In this document: piece by piece, positions 22,451 through 32,245 of the stretch
How positions within the stretch are numbered: position 1 is the first letter of the stretch
Layout of the letters: every line of letters begins with the position of its first letter
NCBI GenBank assembly: GCA_035938265.1
Contig: DASZHA010000081.1
Coordinates: forward strand, 31,312-95,311
DNA length: 64,000 nucleotides
Origin: DASZHA01 sp035938265
GTDB taxonomy: Bacteria > Chloroflexota > Dormibacteria > DASZGP01
Reading direction: 5' to 3'
Position numbers and translations under genes: made by a program
Notes under the pieces: generated by a model
What the model was told of the DNA's origin: nothing
The model's input: the letters and a program-made list of their open reading frames with translations, nothing else
The model's database searches: none

Positions 22451-25120
22451 TCAGCGCGGCTTCAATTCGGTGTCAATTTGATCTGGAGGCTCCTCCAGGG
22501 CGTATTCGACGGCCTCCTCGCGGGTCATCCGGGCGCCCTCGTCGAATAGCTCGCGGAAGGTCGCCTCGTCGACCATGCTGGCGATGTCCTGGCGGGTGGT
22601 GTAGCTGTCGCTCATCAAATCCTCGAGGGTAGATCCCGTCGCCTGCTGGAGTGCCGCCGAGGCACCACGAAGCCTTACCGCCCGCTCAGCATCGCCCTGG
22701 AGCGCCGCCAGGTCGCTGAAGTCGCCCAAGAAGATGGTCTGCCCGGCGATGTCGCCAGAGTCCAACAGCAGGTTCGCCCCCTCGACGAACGCGGCGCGGG
22801 CCTCGTCGGGACGATTTAGTCGAAGCGCCGCCAGGCCCACCGTGTGGTTCCCCCAAGCGAGGTCGAAGGCGCTGTCCGCCCGACGGAAGACCTCGTTGGC
22901 TTCCACCCCAAGCTCGTAGCCCTCCTGGTGCCGATTGAGCTGGACCAGGATACTGGCCTTGAGCCAGCGAACCCGCGCCCCGCCCAGATCGTCACCGAGC
23001 GCATCGAACTTGGCAATCGCCTCATCGGCGACCGGCAGCGAAGGGGAAACGTCCGGGAGGGCGCCCATCGGGAAGACGCTGTTGTAGAGGTTGCGGGCGA
23101 TGGCGGCGTCGTCCGCAAGCTCGCGCGCGAGGGCCAGCGCCTTGCCATAGGCCACCGTGCACCTGTCGATGTCACCGGCCCACCAGGCGATACCTCCGGC
23201 CGCCTCCCAGCCGAGCATCTGCTCCGGCCGGTGCTCGGCTGAACCTGGCATCTCCAGGACCTGGTTGACGTTGGCCACGGCCTCGACCACGTGGCCTCGC
23301 ATCGTCCAGAAGCGCCACAGCGCCGACATCAGCAGAAGCGCGGAGTCGGCCTCGCCGCGCTCCCTGAAGCAGGTGAGGGCGGTGCGGATGTTGTCGTGCT
23401 CGATATCCAGCCGCTCTAGCCATTTCAGCGATTCGCCGCCGGTGAGCTCGGGGCCGGCGCGCTGGCCCAGCTCCAGGTATGCGTGGGCGTGGCGTTGACG
23501 GACCTCGTCGCCTTCCGGGCTCTCTCGCAACCGCTCCATGGCGAACTCGCGGATGACGTGGAGCATGAAGAAGCGCGGCTCAGCGCCGCGGTCATCCGGC
23601 CGGAGCAGGTTGTGCTCCACCAGGGTCTCCAGCCCGGAGAAGACGTCGATGTCGAGGCCGGGGCTGCAGACCTGCTCAATGTCACCAATGGTGGCGCCGC
23701 CGGCAAACACCGAAAGCCGGGCCATAAATGTCTGCACGCCCTCCTCGAGCAGCTGGTAGCTCCACTCGATCGCGCCCCGCAGGGTCTGCTGGCGCGCGGG
23801 CAGGTCACGGGCGCCACCACCAAGGTCGGCAAGGCTGGTCTCCAGGCGCTTGAGCATGACCTCGGGCGTGAACAGTCGGATCCGGGCGGCGGCGAGCTCG
23901 ATCGCCAGGGGCAGGCCATCGACCAGGGTGCAGATCCCCGCGACCGCGGGGGCGTTCTCATTGGTGACCTGGAAGTCGGGCTTGACGCTGACCGCGCGCT
24001 CGATGAAGAGCCGCACTGCCTCGAACTGCGACATCGCCTCCAGGGTGAGCTTGGCGGAGAGGTCGGGCAGAGACAGCGGCGGGATGGGGAACTCCTGCTC
24101 GCCGTACACCCTCAGGGGCGCGCGGCTGCTGGTCACCACCTTGACCGCCGGCGCCGTTTTGAGGATCTCGGCCACCGCCGGGGCCGCCTCCAGGATCTGC
24201 TCGAAGTTGTCCAGGACGAGCAGCATCTCCTTGTCGCGGAGGTGGTCGAGGAGGACATCGAGCGGCTTGCGATTGCCGACGTCTTGGATCTTGAGGGCGT
24301 CAAGTATCGCCGACGGCACCAGGTCGGAATCCGTGACCGGCGCCAGCGCCACAAACCACACGCCGTGCTTGAAACGGTCGGCGGCATCGGCCGCGATCTG
24401 CATGCTGAGCCGGGTCTTGCCTGTCCCGCCGGGGCCGGTGAGCGTCAACAGTCGCGCGCCGTCGAGCAGGCGGGCGCCCTCGGTCAGCTCGGCGTCGCGC
24501 CCGACGAAGCTGGTCAGCTGGGTGGGCAGGTTGTTGGGCGTGTAGTCCAGCGACTTGAGCGGGGGGAACTCCGACGATAGCCCGTCGATGTTGAGCTGCC
24601 AGATGTGCTCGGGCTGGGCCAGGTCCTTGAGGCGGTGCTCCCCCATGTCGGCCAGGGTCACGCCTTCAGGCAGTCCACCTTGGAGCAGCGCCCGGGTGGC
24701 ATCCGACAGCACCACCTGCCCGCCGTGACCGGTGGAGGCGATGCGGGCGGCGCGGTGGATCTCGAAGCCCATGTAGTCGCCACCGACAACCGCCGCCTCG
24801 CCGCTGTGCACCCCCATGCGCACGCGGATGACGGCGTCCTCGGGCCACTGGTGCGCCGTCAGCGCCCGCTGTCCGGCGGCGCAGGCCGCCACGGCGTCGG
24901 AGGCCGAAGCGAAGGCGACGAAGAAGGCGTCGCCCTCGGTGTTGACCTCCGTGCCGTTATGGGCGGCGAAGGCCTGGCGCAGGATCTCGTAGTGGTCCTG
25001 GAGGAGCGCGGTCCAACGCTGGATGCCGAGCTGCTGCACCAGCTTGGTCGAGCCCTGGATGTCGGTGAAGAGGAACGTGACCGTCCCCGTGGGCAGGTCG
25101 GTTGCGGCGCTCAATGGCAT
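22451..25120 (-). CDS. Class III cyclase-like / NB-ARC ATPase / TPR regulator
   Basis: Large regulator of 889 aa. Residues 12-175 form a class III nucleotide-cyclase homology domain. Metal-binding Asp20 is in FLFTDIQGSTKL and Asp64 in TEGDAFF. The usual catalytic Asn of the NRAAR motif is replaced by His122 (IHRAARIAS), so activity is doubtful, although Arg126 is kept. Next comes an AAA/NB-ARC ATPase with Walker A GPGGTGKT (229-236), Walker B LLVLDNFEQI and a GLPLAIELAA motif. The C-terminal half is helical and TPR-like (roughly 520-840). There is no DNA-binding domain. This architecture is common in Actinobacteria and Chloroflexota; its function is unknown. A TAGCCT box lies 8 nt before the ATG. 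Confidence 0.88.
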   Translation of the reverse strand: MPLSAATDLPTGTVTFLFTDIQGSTKLVQQLGIQRWTALLQDHYEILRQAFAAHNGTEVNTEGDAFFVAFASASDAVAACAAGQRALTAHQWPEDAVIRVRMGVHSGEAAVVGGDYMGFEIHRAARIASTGHGGQVVLSDATRALLQGGLPEGVTLADMGEHRLKDLAQPEHIWQLNIDGLSSEFPPLKSLDYTPNNLPTQLTSFVGRDAELTEGARLLDGARLLTLTGPGGTGKTRLSMQIAADAADRFKHGVWFVALAPVTDSDLVPSAILDALKIQDVGNRKPLDVLLDHLRDKEMLLVLDNFEQILEAAPAVAEILKTAPAVKVVTSSRAPLRVYGEQEFPIPPLSLPDLSAKLTLEAMSQFEAVRLFIERAVSVKPDFQVTNENAPAVAGICTLVDGLPLAIELAAARIRLFTPEVMLKRLETSLADLGGGARDLPARQQTLRGAIEWSYQLLEEGVQTFMARLSVFAGGATIGDIEQVCSPGLDIDVFSGLETLVEHNLLRPDDRGAEPRFFMLHVIREFAMERLRESPEGDEVRQRHAHAYLELGQRAGPELTGGESLKWLERLDIEHDNIRTALTCFRERGEADSALLLMSALWRFWTMRGHVVEAVANVNQVLEMPGSAEHRPEQMLGWEAAGGIAWWAGDIDRCTVAYGKALALARELADDAAIARNLYNSVFPMGALPDVSPSLPVADEAIAKFDALGDDLGGARVRWLKASILVQLNRHQEGYELGVEANEVFRRADSAFDLAWGNHTVGLAALRLNRPDEARAAFVEGANLLLDSGDIAGQTIFLGDFSDLAALQGDAERAVRLRGASAALQQATGSTLEDLMSDSYTTRQDIASMVDEATFRELFDEGARMTREEAVEYALEEPPDQIDTELKPR

Positions 25121-25174
25121 TTAGAAGCAGGCTAACGCAAGATCAACCGTCAGGTTGGGCCAGCTCTGTGGGCT

Positions 25175-26353
25175 TTAGCCGCGCTCCTCGAGGGGGACGT
25201 AGGTCGCGCTGGGCGGGCCGATGTACTCCGACTCCGGCCGCATCAGGCGGTTGCCCTCGTACTGCTCGAGGATGTGGGCGGTCCATCCCGCCATCCGGCT
25301 GAGCGCGAAGATCGGGGTGAAGATGAAGCGGTCGAGGCCCATGACGTGGTAAGTGCTGGCGGAGTAGAAGTCGACGTTGGGGTTCAGGTGCTTGACCTCG
25401 AGTACGACCTTCTCGACCTTCTCCGACATGTCGTACCACTTGGGCTCGCCGGCGCGGATGCCGAGGTCCTTGCTGAACTTCTTGAGCACCGTGGCGCGCG
25501 GGTCGTAGACCTTGTAGACGCGGTGGCCGAAGCCCATCACGCGCTTCTTGTTGGCCAGGGCGTCACGGACCCAGACGTCGGCCTTGTCCACCTCACCGAT
25601 CTCCTCCAGCATCTCCATCACGGCGGCGTTGGCGCCGCCATGGAGGGGGCCCTTGAGGGCGCCGATGGCGCCGGTGACCGCGGAGTGCATGTCCGACAAC
25701 GTGGACGCGATGACGCGGGCGGCAAAGGTCGAGGCATTGAGGCCGTGGTCGGCGTGGAGGATGAGACAGACGTCGAAGACCTTCTCAGCCAGCGGGTCGG
25801 GGTCCTCGCCCGTGTACATGCGGAGGAAATCGCCGGCAACAGTGCGGGCCGGGTCGGGATCGAGCGGCTCGAGGCCGCGGTGGAGGCGGCCGATGGCGGC
25901 GACCAGGGTCGCGGTCTGACCTACCAGCCGGTGCGCCTTGCGGATGTTGGCCTCTGTGGACATGTCCTCGACATCGGCGTCGAAGTGGGCCAGGGCGCTG
26001 ACGCCGGTGCGCAGCAGGTCCATTGGGTTGGCCTTGGGATCCAGTCCCACGAGCATGGCCAGCACCTGCGGCGGCAGAGCGCGGTCGCGGCCCAGGGTCT
26101 GGCGCAGGTGCTCGAGCTCCTGCTTGGTGGGCAGCCGGCCGGTGTAGAGCAGGAAGCAGGTCTCCTCGAAGTTCGACTTCTCGGCCAGCTCGGCGATGTC
26201 GAAGCCACGGTAGAGCAGCTTGCCGGTGCGACCATTTACGTCGCTCATCGAGGTCCGGGCGGCGACGATGCCCTCCAGCCCGGGGCTGTACTGCTGGCCG
26301 GTTACGCCGGGGACGTCCCCGGTGGTGGCGGGCGCTTCCCTCACCAAGCTCAC
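25175..26353 (-). CDS. gltA: Citrate synthase
   Basis: Condenses acetyl-CoA with oxaloacetate; first step of the TCA cycle. It is 392 aa, matching the short, dimer-type bacterial/archaeal citrate synthases (also the size of 2-methylcitrate synthases, which cannot be excluded). The catalytic triad is visible as His238 (LKGPLHGGANAAV), His277 (VMGFGHRVYK) and Asp328 (NVDFYSA). The start is GTG 26353, overlapping the stop of the CBS gene by four bases, so the two are translationally coupled. No prpB/prpD neighbours argue for the methylcitrate cycle. Confidence 0.95.
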   Translation of the reverse strand: MSLVREAPATTGDVPGVTGQQYSPGLEGIVAARTSMSDVNGRTGKLLYRGFDIAELAEKSNFEETCFLLYTGRLPTKQELEHLRQTLGRDRALPPQVLAMLVGLDPKANPMDLLRTGVSALAHFDADVEDMSTEANIRKAHRLVGQTATLVAAIGRLHRGLEPLDPDPARTVAGDFLRMYTGEDPDPLAEKVFDVCLILHADHGLNASTFAARVIASTLSDMHSAVTGAIGALKGPLHGGANAAVMEMLEEIGEVDKADVWVRDALANKKRVMGFGHRVYKVYDPRATVLKKFSKDLGIRAGEPKWYDMSEKVEKVVLEVKHLNPNVDFYSASTYHVMGLDRFIFTPIFALSRMAGWTAHILEQYEGNRLMRPESEYIGPPSATYVPLEERG

Positions 26354-26886
26354 GTCAGGTCAGGGGCCTTGATGGTGAAGGTCTCGCCGCCGCAGTTGTT
26401 GCACGAGGAGGGGGCGTAGAAGCCGCGATAACCCTTGCCACACCAGGAGCAGGTCCAGACATGGGTGGCGAAGAAGCTGATCAGGTCGCTCCGCGAGACC
26501 AGTCCCACCAGCTCGTTGTCGCCCTTGATAACCGGCAGGCGGCGGATGCGCCGGCGCAGCAGCAGCTCGGCCGCTTCGCCCAGGGGGGTGTCCTCGCCGA
26601 CCGTCCAGGACCCGTTGGTCATGATGTCGCCGACGGTGTCACCCGCCTTGCCGATGATGTCGGACTCGCTGACAACGCCGATCAGGTGGTTGGCGTCGTC
26701 GACCACGGGCAGCCCCGTGATCCGGTTCTTGGCCATCAGCTGCACGATGTCCACCACCAGCTGGTCCGCCTTGGCGGTCAGGACGTCGCGCGTCATGATC
26801 TCGCCGACCAGGGTTTCCGGCGTGACCTGGGCCGGGGAATCGTGCAGATGCTCGGCGGGAGCAGCCGCCCCCTGGTTCTTCTCCAT
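26350..26886 (-). CDS. CBS-pair protein with C-terminal zinc ribbon (paralogue 1)
   Basis: A 178-aa protein with two CBS motifs (LVGEIMTRDVLTAKADQLVV and VGDIMTNGSWTVGEDTPL). A C-terminal treble-clef/rubredoxin-like ribbon has CSWC and CNNC. CBS pairs commonly bind adenine nucleotides; the ribbon suggests a metal site or protein contact. It is co-transcribed with citrate synthase. A close paralogue lies at 31697-32245. The start ATG 26886 has no Shine-Dalgarno; TATCTT lies 9 nt upstream, so a very short leader is likely. Confidence 0.85.
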   Translation of the reverse strand: MEKNQGAAAPAEHLHDSPAQVTPETLVGEIMTRDVLTAKADQLVVDIVQLMAKNRITGLPVVDDANHLIGVVSESDIIGKAGDTVGDIMTNGSWTVGEDTPLGEAAELLLRRRIRRLPVIKGDNELVGLVSRSDLISFFATHVWTCSWCGKGYRGFYAPSSCNNCGGETFTIKAPDLT

Positions 26887-26954
26887 CGCAGGGCGAAGAT
26901 AGCACTTCCCGAGACCTCGGATCGGGCCCGGAAGAGTACACCAGGCGACCGGGT

Positions 26955-26960
26955 TAAGGT
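26955..26960 (+). promoter_or_regulatory. -10 box (TAAGGT) of the ferritin-VIT1 gene, leaderless type
   Basis: TAAGGT is followed by 6 nt (tgctgt) and the ATG at 26967, with no ribosome-binding site. Confidence 0.65.
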
Positions 26961-26966
26961 TGCTGT

Positions 26967-28142
26967 ATGGCGGATACCGGCACCCGGGACACCGAGGCAA
27001 TCAAGCACCGCCTGCTCGAGAACTGGCGGGAGGAGGTCCAGGCGGCGGCGATCTACCGCCGGCTGGCCGACCGCGAGCCCGACGAGAAGCGCAAGAAGGT
27101 GCTGGCCGAGCTCGCCGAAACCGAGGACCGCCACGCGCAGAAGTGGGCCAAACGGCTTGACGAGATGGGAACCAGGGTGCCCGAGCGGAGCAGCGTCAGG
27201 CTGCCCCGCTCGCTCGACCTGAGCCTGCGCTTTGCCCCGGTGGACGCCGTCATCGCGCGCCAGGAGGCGGAGGAGCGGCGCCTAACCGGGGCCCACTCGG
27301 AGATGACGGGCGACGGCGACACCGACGTGCTCCTGGCCGAGATCAGCGCCGAGGACGCCGAGCATGCCGCCGCCCTCCGCGGCCTGCTTCAGGGCGTCAG
27401 CCCCACCAAGCAGCCCCAGCGCAACGTGCAAACGGCGCTGGACCGCATCCTCAGCCGTGAGACCTGGCATCGCCAGGGCGGAGGCAGCTGGGTCAGCGGG
27501 GCGGTCTACGGCGCCAACGACGGCCTGGCCGCGGTCTTCGGCATCGTCGCCTTCACGTCGTCCGCCACCAATGGCAGCCACGTGGTGCTCCTCGCCGGGC
27601 TCGGTGGCGCCATCGCGTCAGCGGTCTCGATGGGCTCGGGCGCGTTCCTGGCGACGCGCTCGGAGAATGAGCTCTACCAGGCCCAGATCCACCGGGAGCG
27701 CGAGGAGATCGAGGACGACCCCGAAGAGGAGCGCAAGGAGCTGGAGCTCTTCTACCAGCTCAAGGGGCTGTCCGAAGCCGAGGCCAAGCTTTTGGCCGAC
27801 CGCGTCGCTCAGAATCCCAAGGCCCTCCTCGACGCCATGGCCCAGGAAGAGCTCGGCCTGCCCGTCAACCCCACCGGGAACCCCGTCCAGGCAGGCCTGG
27901 CCGCCCTGATCTCCACCGCGGTCGGCGCCATCATCCCGGTCATCCCCTTCTTCTTCCTCACCGGTGAGGCGGCCATCGTCTCCGCCGGCGTGGTCTCGAT
28001 TGTGGCCCACTTCGCGGTCGGCGCCGCCAAGGCGCTTTTCACGCTGCGGAAGTGGTGGGCGTCAGGACTGGAGATGACCGTGGCCGGCATCGTGGTTGGG
28101 GCGGTCACCTACGTGGTGGGGTTCTTCTTCCACTTGAGCTGA
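26967..28142 (+). CDS. Ferritin-like / VIT1 membrane protein (MbfA-like)
   Basis: A 391-aa fusion of an N-terminal rubrerythrin/ferritin-like helical domain (1-150) to a VIT1/CCC1-type membrane domain (about 165-391). Candidate iron ligands are Glu in NWREEVQAAAIYR, ETEDRH, EAEERR and AEDAEHA. The membrane part begins WVSGAVYGANDGLAAVFGIV and ends with three hydrophobic segments. Family members export or sequester iron or manganese and protect against peroxide. There is no Fur or Irr box that I can recognise. It is divergent from the CBS/citrate synthase pair with an 80-base gap. Confidence 0.88.
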   Translation: MADTGTRDTEAIKHRLLENWREEVQAAAIYRRLADREPDEKRKKVLAELAETEDRHAQKWAKRLDEMGTRVPERSSVRLPRSLDLSLRFAPVDAVIARQEAEERRLTGAHSEMTGDGDTDVLLAEISAEDAEHAAALRGLLQGVSPTKQPQRNVQTALDRILSRETWHRQGGGSWVSGAVYGANDGLAAVFGIVAFTSSATNGSHVVLLAGLGGAIASAVSMGSGAFLATRSENELYQAQIHREREEIEDDPEEERKELELFYQLKGLSEAEAKLLADRVAQNPKALLDAMAQEELGLPVNPTGNPVQAGLAALISTAVGAIIPVIPFFFLTGEAAIVSAGVVSIVAHFAVGAAKALFTLRKWWASGLEMTVAGIVVGAVTYVVGFFFHLS

Positions 28143-28183
28143 GGGACCGGGGGGCATCGCGGAGTGGCGGCTGCAGGTGGCGC

Positions 28184-28189
28184 TAGACT
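28184..28189 (+). promoter_or_regulatory. -10 box (TAGACT) of the DUF255 gene, leaderless type
   Basis: TAGACT ends 7 nt before GTG 28197, which is also the start predicted by homology. Confidence 0.65.
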
Positions 28190-28196
28190 CCCCGGC

Positions 28197-30266
<2,070 letters not shown>

Positions 30267-30270
30267 CGTG

Positions 30271-30660
30271 CTAGTTCGGCCGGTTGGCGCGGCTGCGCCG
30301 GTCGCCGATGCCCCGGCGCATGGTCTTGCGGCGGTCGCCGCCGCTGGCCGGCTGGCGCAGGTCGGGCGGATCCTCGAAGAGCTCCGCCTCCGCCTTGCGC
30401 AAGAGGGCCAGCGCCACTGGCATCGGGTCGCGAACGCCATCCTGGGTGGCGGCAAAATCAACGATGGCGCCCTGGAGGGCGGCTTCGGCAGCCAGCAGCC
30501 GGTCGCCCGAGGGTCCGCTGGCGCCGCGCTCACGGTTGGCCAGGGCCATGGCGCGCTCGGCTTCGACCCAGGTGGTCAGGACCTGGGCGCGGGAAGCCTT
30601 GAAGCGTCGCCACATGACGTCGAGGTTGGTCTTGGCGGGAGATTGTGCGTGGGTGGTCAT
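30271..30660 (-). CDS. Hypothetical protein, 129 aa
   Basis: I do not recognise this gene. It encodes a mostly helical protein with a short basic tail (GGDRRKTMRRGIGDRRSRA) and no membrane segment or signal peptide. Codon use resembles the neighbours, with GC-rich third positions, which supports it being real. It ends four bases from the DUF255 stop in convergent orientation. No clear promoter box is present in the usual place: TAGTGT lies 13 nt before the ATG. Confidence 0.6.
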   Translation of the reverse strand: MTTHAQSPAKTNLDVMWRRFKASRAQVLTTWVEAERAMALANRERGASGPSGDRLLAAEAALQGAIVDFAATQDGVRDPMPVALALLRKAEAELFEDPPDLRQPASGGDRRKTMRRGIGDRRSRANRPN

Positions 30661-30781
30661 GGCCTAGGCCCCGACACTACATCGGGCCTTCCCAGGCAAC
30701 AACCTGCGGTGACGTTCTCGTTACAGAATGATTACGCCGCGATTCCTTAGAAGCGGATCGGGCGGGGGGCGGTAGATCGGC

Positions 30782-30787
30782 TAACAT
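30782..30787 (+). promoter_or_regulatory. -10 box (TAACAT) of the holin-like gene, leaderless type
   Basis: TAACAT is followed by 6 nt (cacccg) and the ATG at 30794. Confidence 0.65.
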
Positions 30788-30793
30788 CACCCG

Positions 30794-31201
30794 ATGGCCG
30801 AGCGGCGCTATCCGCACCCAATGCCACGGGAAGGGATCACGGGAACCGTCACCGAACTGGTCGATGACGTCCAGCGACTGGTCCAGCTCGAGATCGAGCT
30901 GTTGCAGCTGGAGCTCAAGGAGCTCGCCATCCGCAATGCCATCGCCATCGGCCTCATCGCGACGGCCGCGATGGGGGTTCTGTTTGCCGTGATCTTCCTG
31001 CAGGTGGCGCTGGTCGAAGCGGTGCCGCTGCCGACCTGGCTCAACGCCCTGCTCCTGGCGGCGTTCTGGGTGATCGTGGCGGTGACGCTATTCCTCGTGG
31101 GCCGGGCGCGGATCAAGATCGAGCCGCCAGAGAAGACGATCCAGTCAATCAAGGAAGACCTGGAATGGGTGAAAGCGCAGATCAGACTAATCACGAAATA
31201 G
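30794..31201 (+). CDS. Phage_holin_3_6 (DUF1469)-type membrane protein
   Basis: A 135-aa protein with an amphipathic N-terminal helix (LVDDVQRLVQLEIELLQLELKE) and two membrane helices (about 50-72 and 82-105). A cytoplasmic coiled tail follows (IQSIKEDLEWVKAQI). This is the DUF1469/holin superfamily III pattern, which in chromosomes is widespread and not evidence of a prophage. It overlaps the next gene by 37 bases, so the two are probably co-translated and act together at the membrane. Its role is not known. Confidence 0.8.
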   Translation: MAERRYPHPMPREGITGTVTELVDDVQRLVQLEIELLQLELKELAIRNAIAIGLIATAAMGVLFAVIFLQVALVEAVPLPTWLNALLLAAFWVIVAVTLFLVGRARIKIEPPEKTIQSIKEDLEWVKAQIRLITK

Positions 31202-31641
31202 AGGAGCTGCGCGCCCATATGGGTGAGCGGATCCTCGACGTCAAGCAGCAGGTGGTGCCGAGGCTCCGCCAGGCCCGCCGCATCGCGATCACCGTGACCG
31301 CGGTCGGCGTCGGGGTGATGGTGGTCGGCACCGTCGCGGTGGCGACGATGGCGGCACGCCGCCGGCGCCGGCGCCGCAGCCTCAGGGGCCGCGCCGAGGC
31401 GGTGGCTCAGGCCGCCGCCCACCCTGAGAAAACCGCCAAGAAGGCGGAGGCGGCGGTCGAGAAGATGGCTGACGACACGCGCGAGCGCATCAAGGCCGAG
31501 CTTCGCGATGAGCTGAAGAAGGAGCTCGACCTGCAGGACCGCGAGCCGATGCGCGAGAAGATCGTGAGCACGGCGCTCAAGACCGCCGCCACCACCGCGA
31601 TCCCGATCATCATCCGCCAGCTGGAGAAACGCGCCCGCTGA
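31165..31641 (+). CDS. DUF3618-like single-pass membrane protein
   Basis: A 158-aa protein starting inside the preceding gene (ATG 31165). The N-terminal phrase HEIEELRAHMGERILDVKQQ is typical of DUF3618-like partners of DUF1469 proteins. It has one membrane helix (IAITVTAVGVGVMVVGTVAVA), an Arg-rich stop-transfer run and a long charged amphipathic helix (about 85-135). The pairing with the holin-like gene recurs in many bacteria. A membrane stress or envelope role is inferred from such pairings only. Confidence 0.75.
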   Translation: MGESADQTNHEIEELRAHMGERILDVKQQVVPRLRQARRIAITVTAVGVGVMVVGTVAVATMAARRRRRRRSLRGRAEAVAQAAAHPEKTAKKAEAAVEKMADDTRERIKAELRDELKKELDLQDREPMREKIVSTALKTAATTAIPIIIRQLEKRAR

Positions 31642-31684
31642 GGCGCGGCTTTCGGTGCCGAGCGTGCGCCGAACCCATTCGCGG

Positions 31685-31690
31685 TAGGAT
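31685..31690 (+). promoter_or_regulatory. -10 box (TAGGAT) of CBS paralogue 2, leaderless type
   Basis: TAGGAT is followed by 6 nt (gcgcgc) and the ATG at 31697. Confidence 0.65.
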
Positions 31691-31696
31691 GCGCGC

Positions 31697-32245
31697 ATGA
31701 GGGTAGGCGACCTGATGACCCACGAGGTCACCACCATCAACCCGGACGCCAGCCTCGAGGAGCTGGCCAGGGTGCTGGCCGAGAAGGATGTCTCGAGCCT
31801 GCCTGTGACCGCCGACGGACGCCTGGTGGGCGTGGTCAGTGAGTCAGACGTGATCGGCAAGAGTGGCGAGACGGTGGCCGACATCATGACCACCACGCCT
31901 TTGACCGCGACGCAGGAGATGAGCCTGAAGGAGGTCGCCGACATCCTCACCACCAAGAAGATCAAGCGCATCCCCGTGGTGAGCGGCCAGGCGGTGGTGG
32001 GCGTGATCAGCCAGCGCGACCTGATCCGGGGCATGGCCGGCGGCATCGTCCAGGCCGAGGACCTCGGCCACGAGCTCAAAGCAGTGAAATCAGGCGCGGT
32101 GCCCGAGACCCGCTCGGTGGCCATGGAGCTGCTCTGGAAGTGCGACGACTGCGGCTACCTGGAACAGAACGCCGAGAACCCTCCCGACAAGTGCCCTCAG
32201 TGCGGCGCCCCGCGGGAGCACTTCGTCAGCGTCACCGAGGACTAG
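31697..32245 (+). CDS. CBS-pair protein with C-terminal zinc ribbon (paralogue 2)
   Basis: A 182-aa paralogue of the protein at 26350-26886: two CBS motifs (VGDLMTHEVTTINPDASLEE; VADIMTTTPLTATQEM) and a zinc ribbon with CDDC and CPQC. Shared wording such as GVVSESD.IGK in both copies shows recent common descent. Here it stands alone under its own leaderless promoter. The ligand is likely an adenine nucleotide, by family knowledge. Its 3' end overlaps the GH2-like gene stop by four bases in convergent orientation. Confidence 0.85.
   Translation: MRVGDLMTHEVTTINPDASLEELARVLAEKDVSSLPVTADGRLVGVVSESDVIGKSGETVADIMTTTPLTATQEMSLKEVADILTTKKIKRIPVVSGQAVVGVISQRDLIRGMAGGIVQAEDLGHELKAVKSGAVPETRSVAMELLWKCDDCGYLEQNAENPPDKCPQCGAPREHFVSVTED

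Noticed and set aside
30794..31641. Holin-like gene as a prophage remnant
   Set aside because: DUF1469/DUF3618 pairs are ordinary chromosomal genes and no other phage gene is near.
31697..32245. CBS/zinc-ribbon protein as an IMP dehydrogenase fragment
   Set aside because: No barrel remains, and the zinc ribbon with an intact stop and a matching paralogue show a complete small protein.
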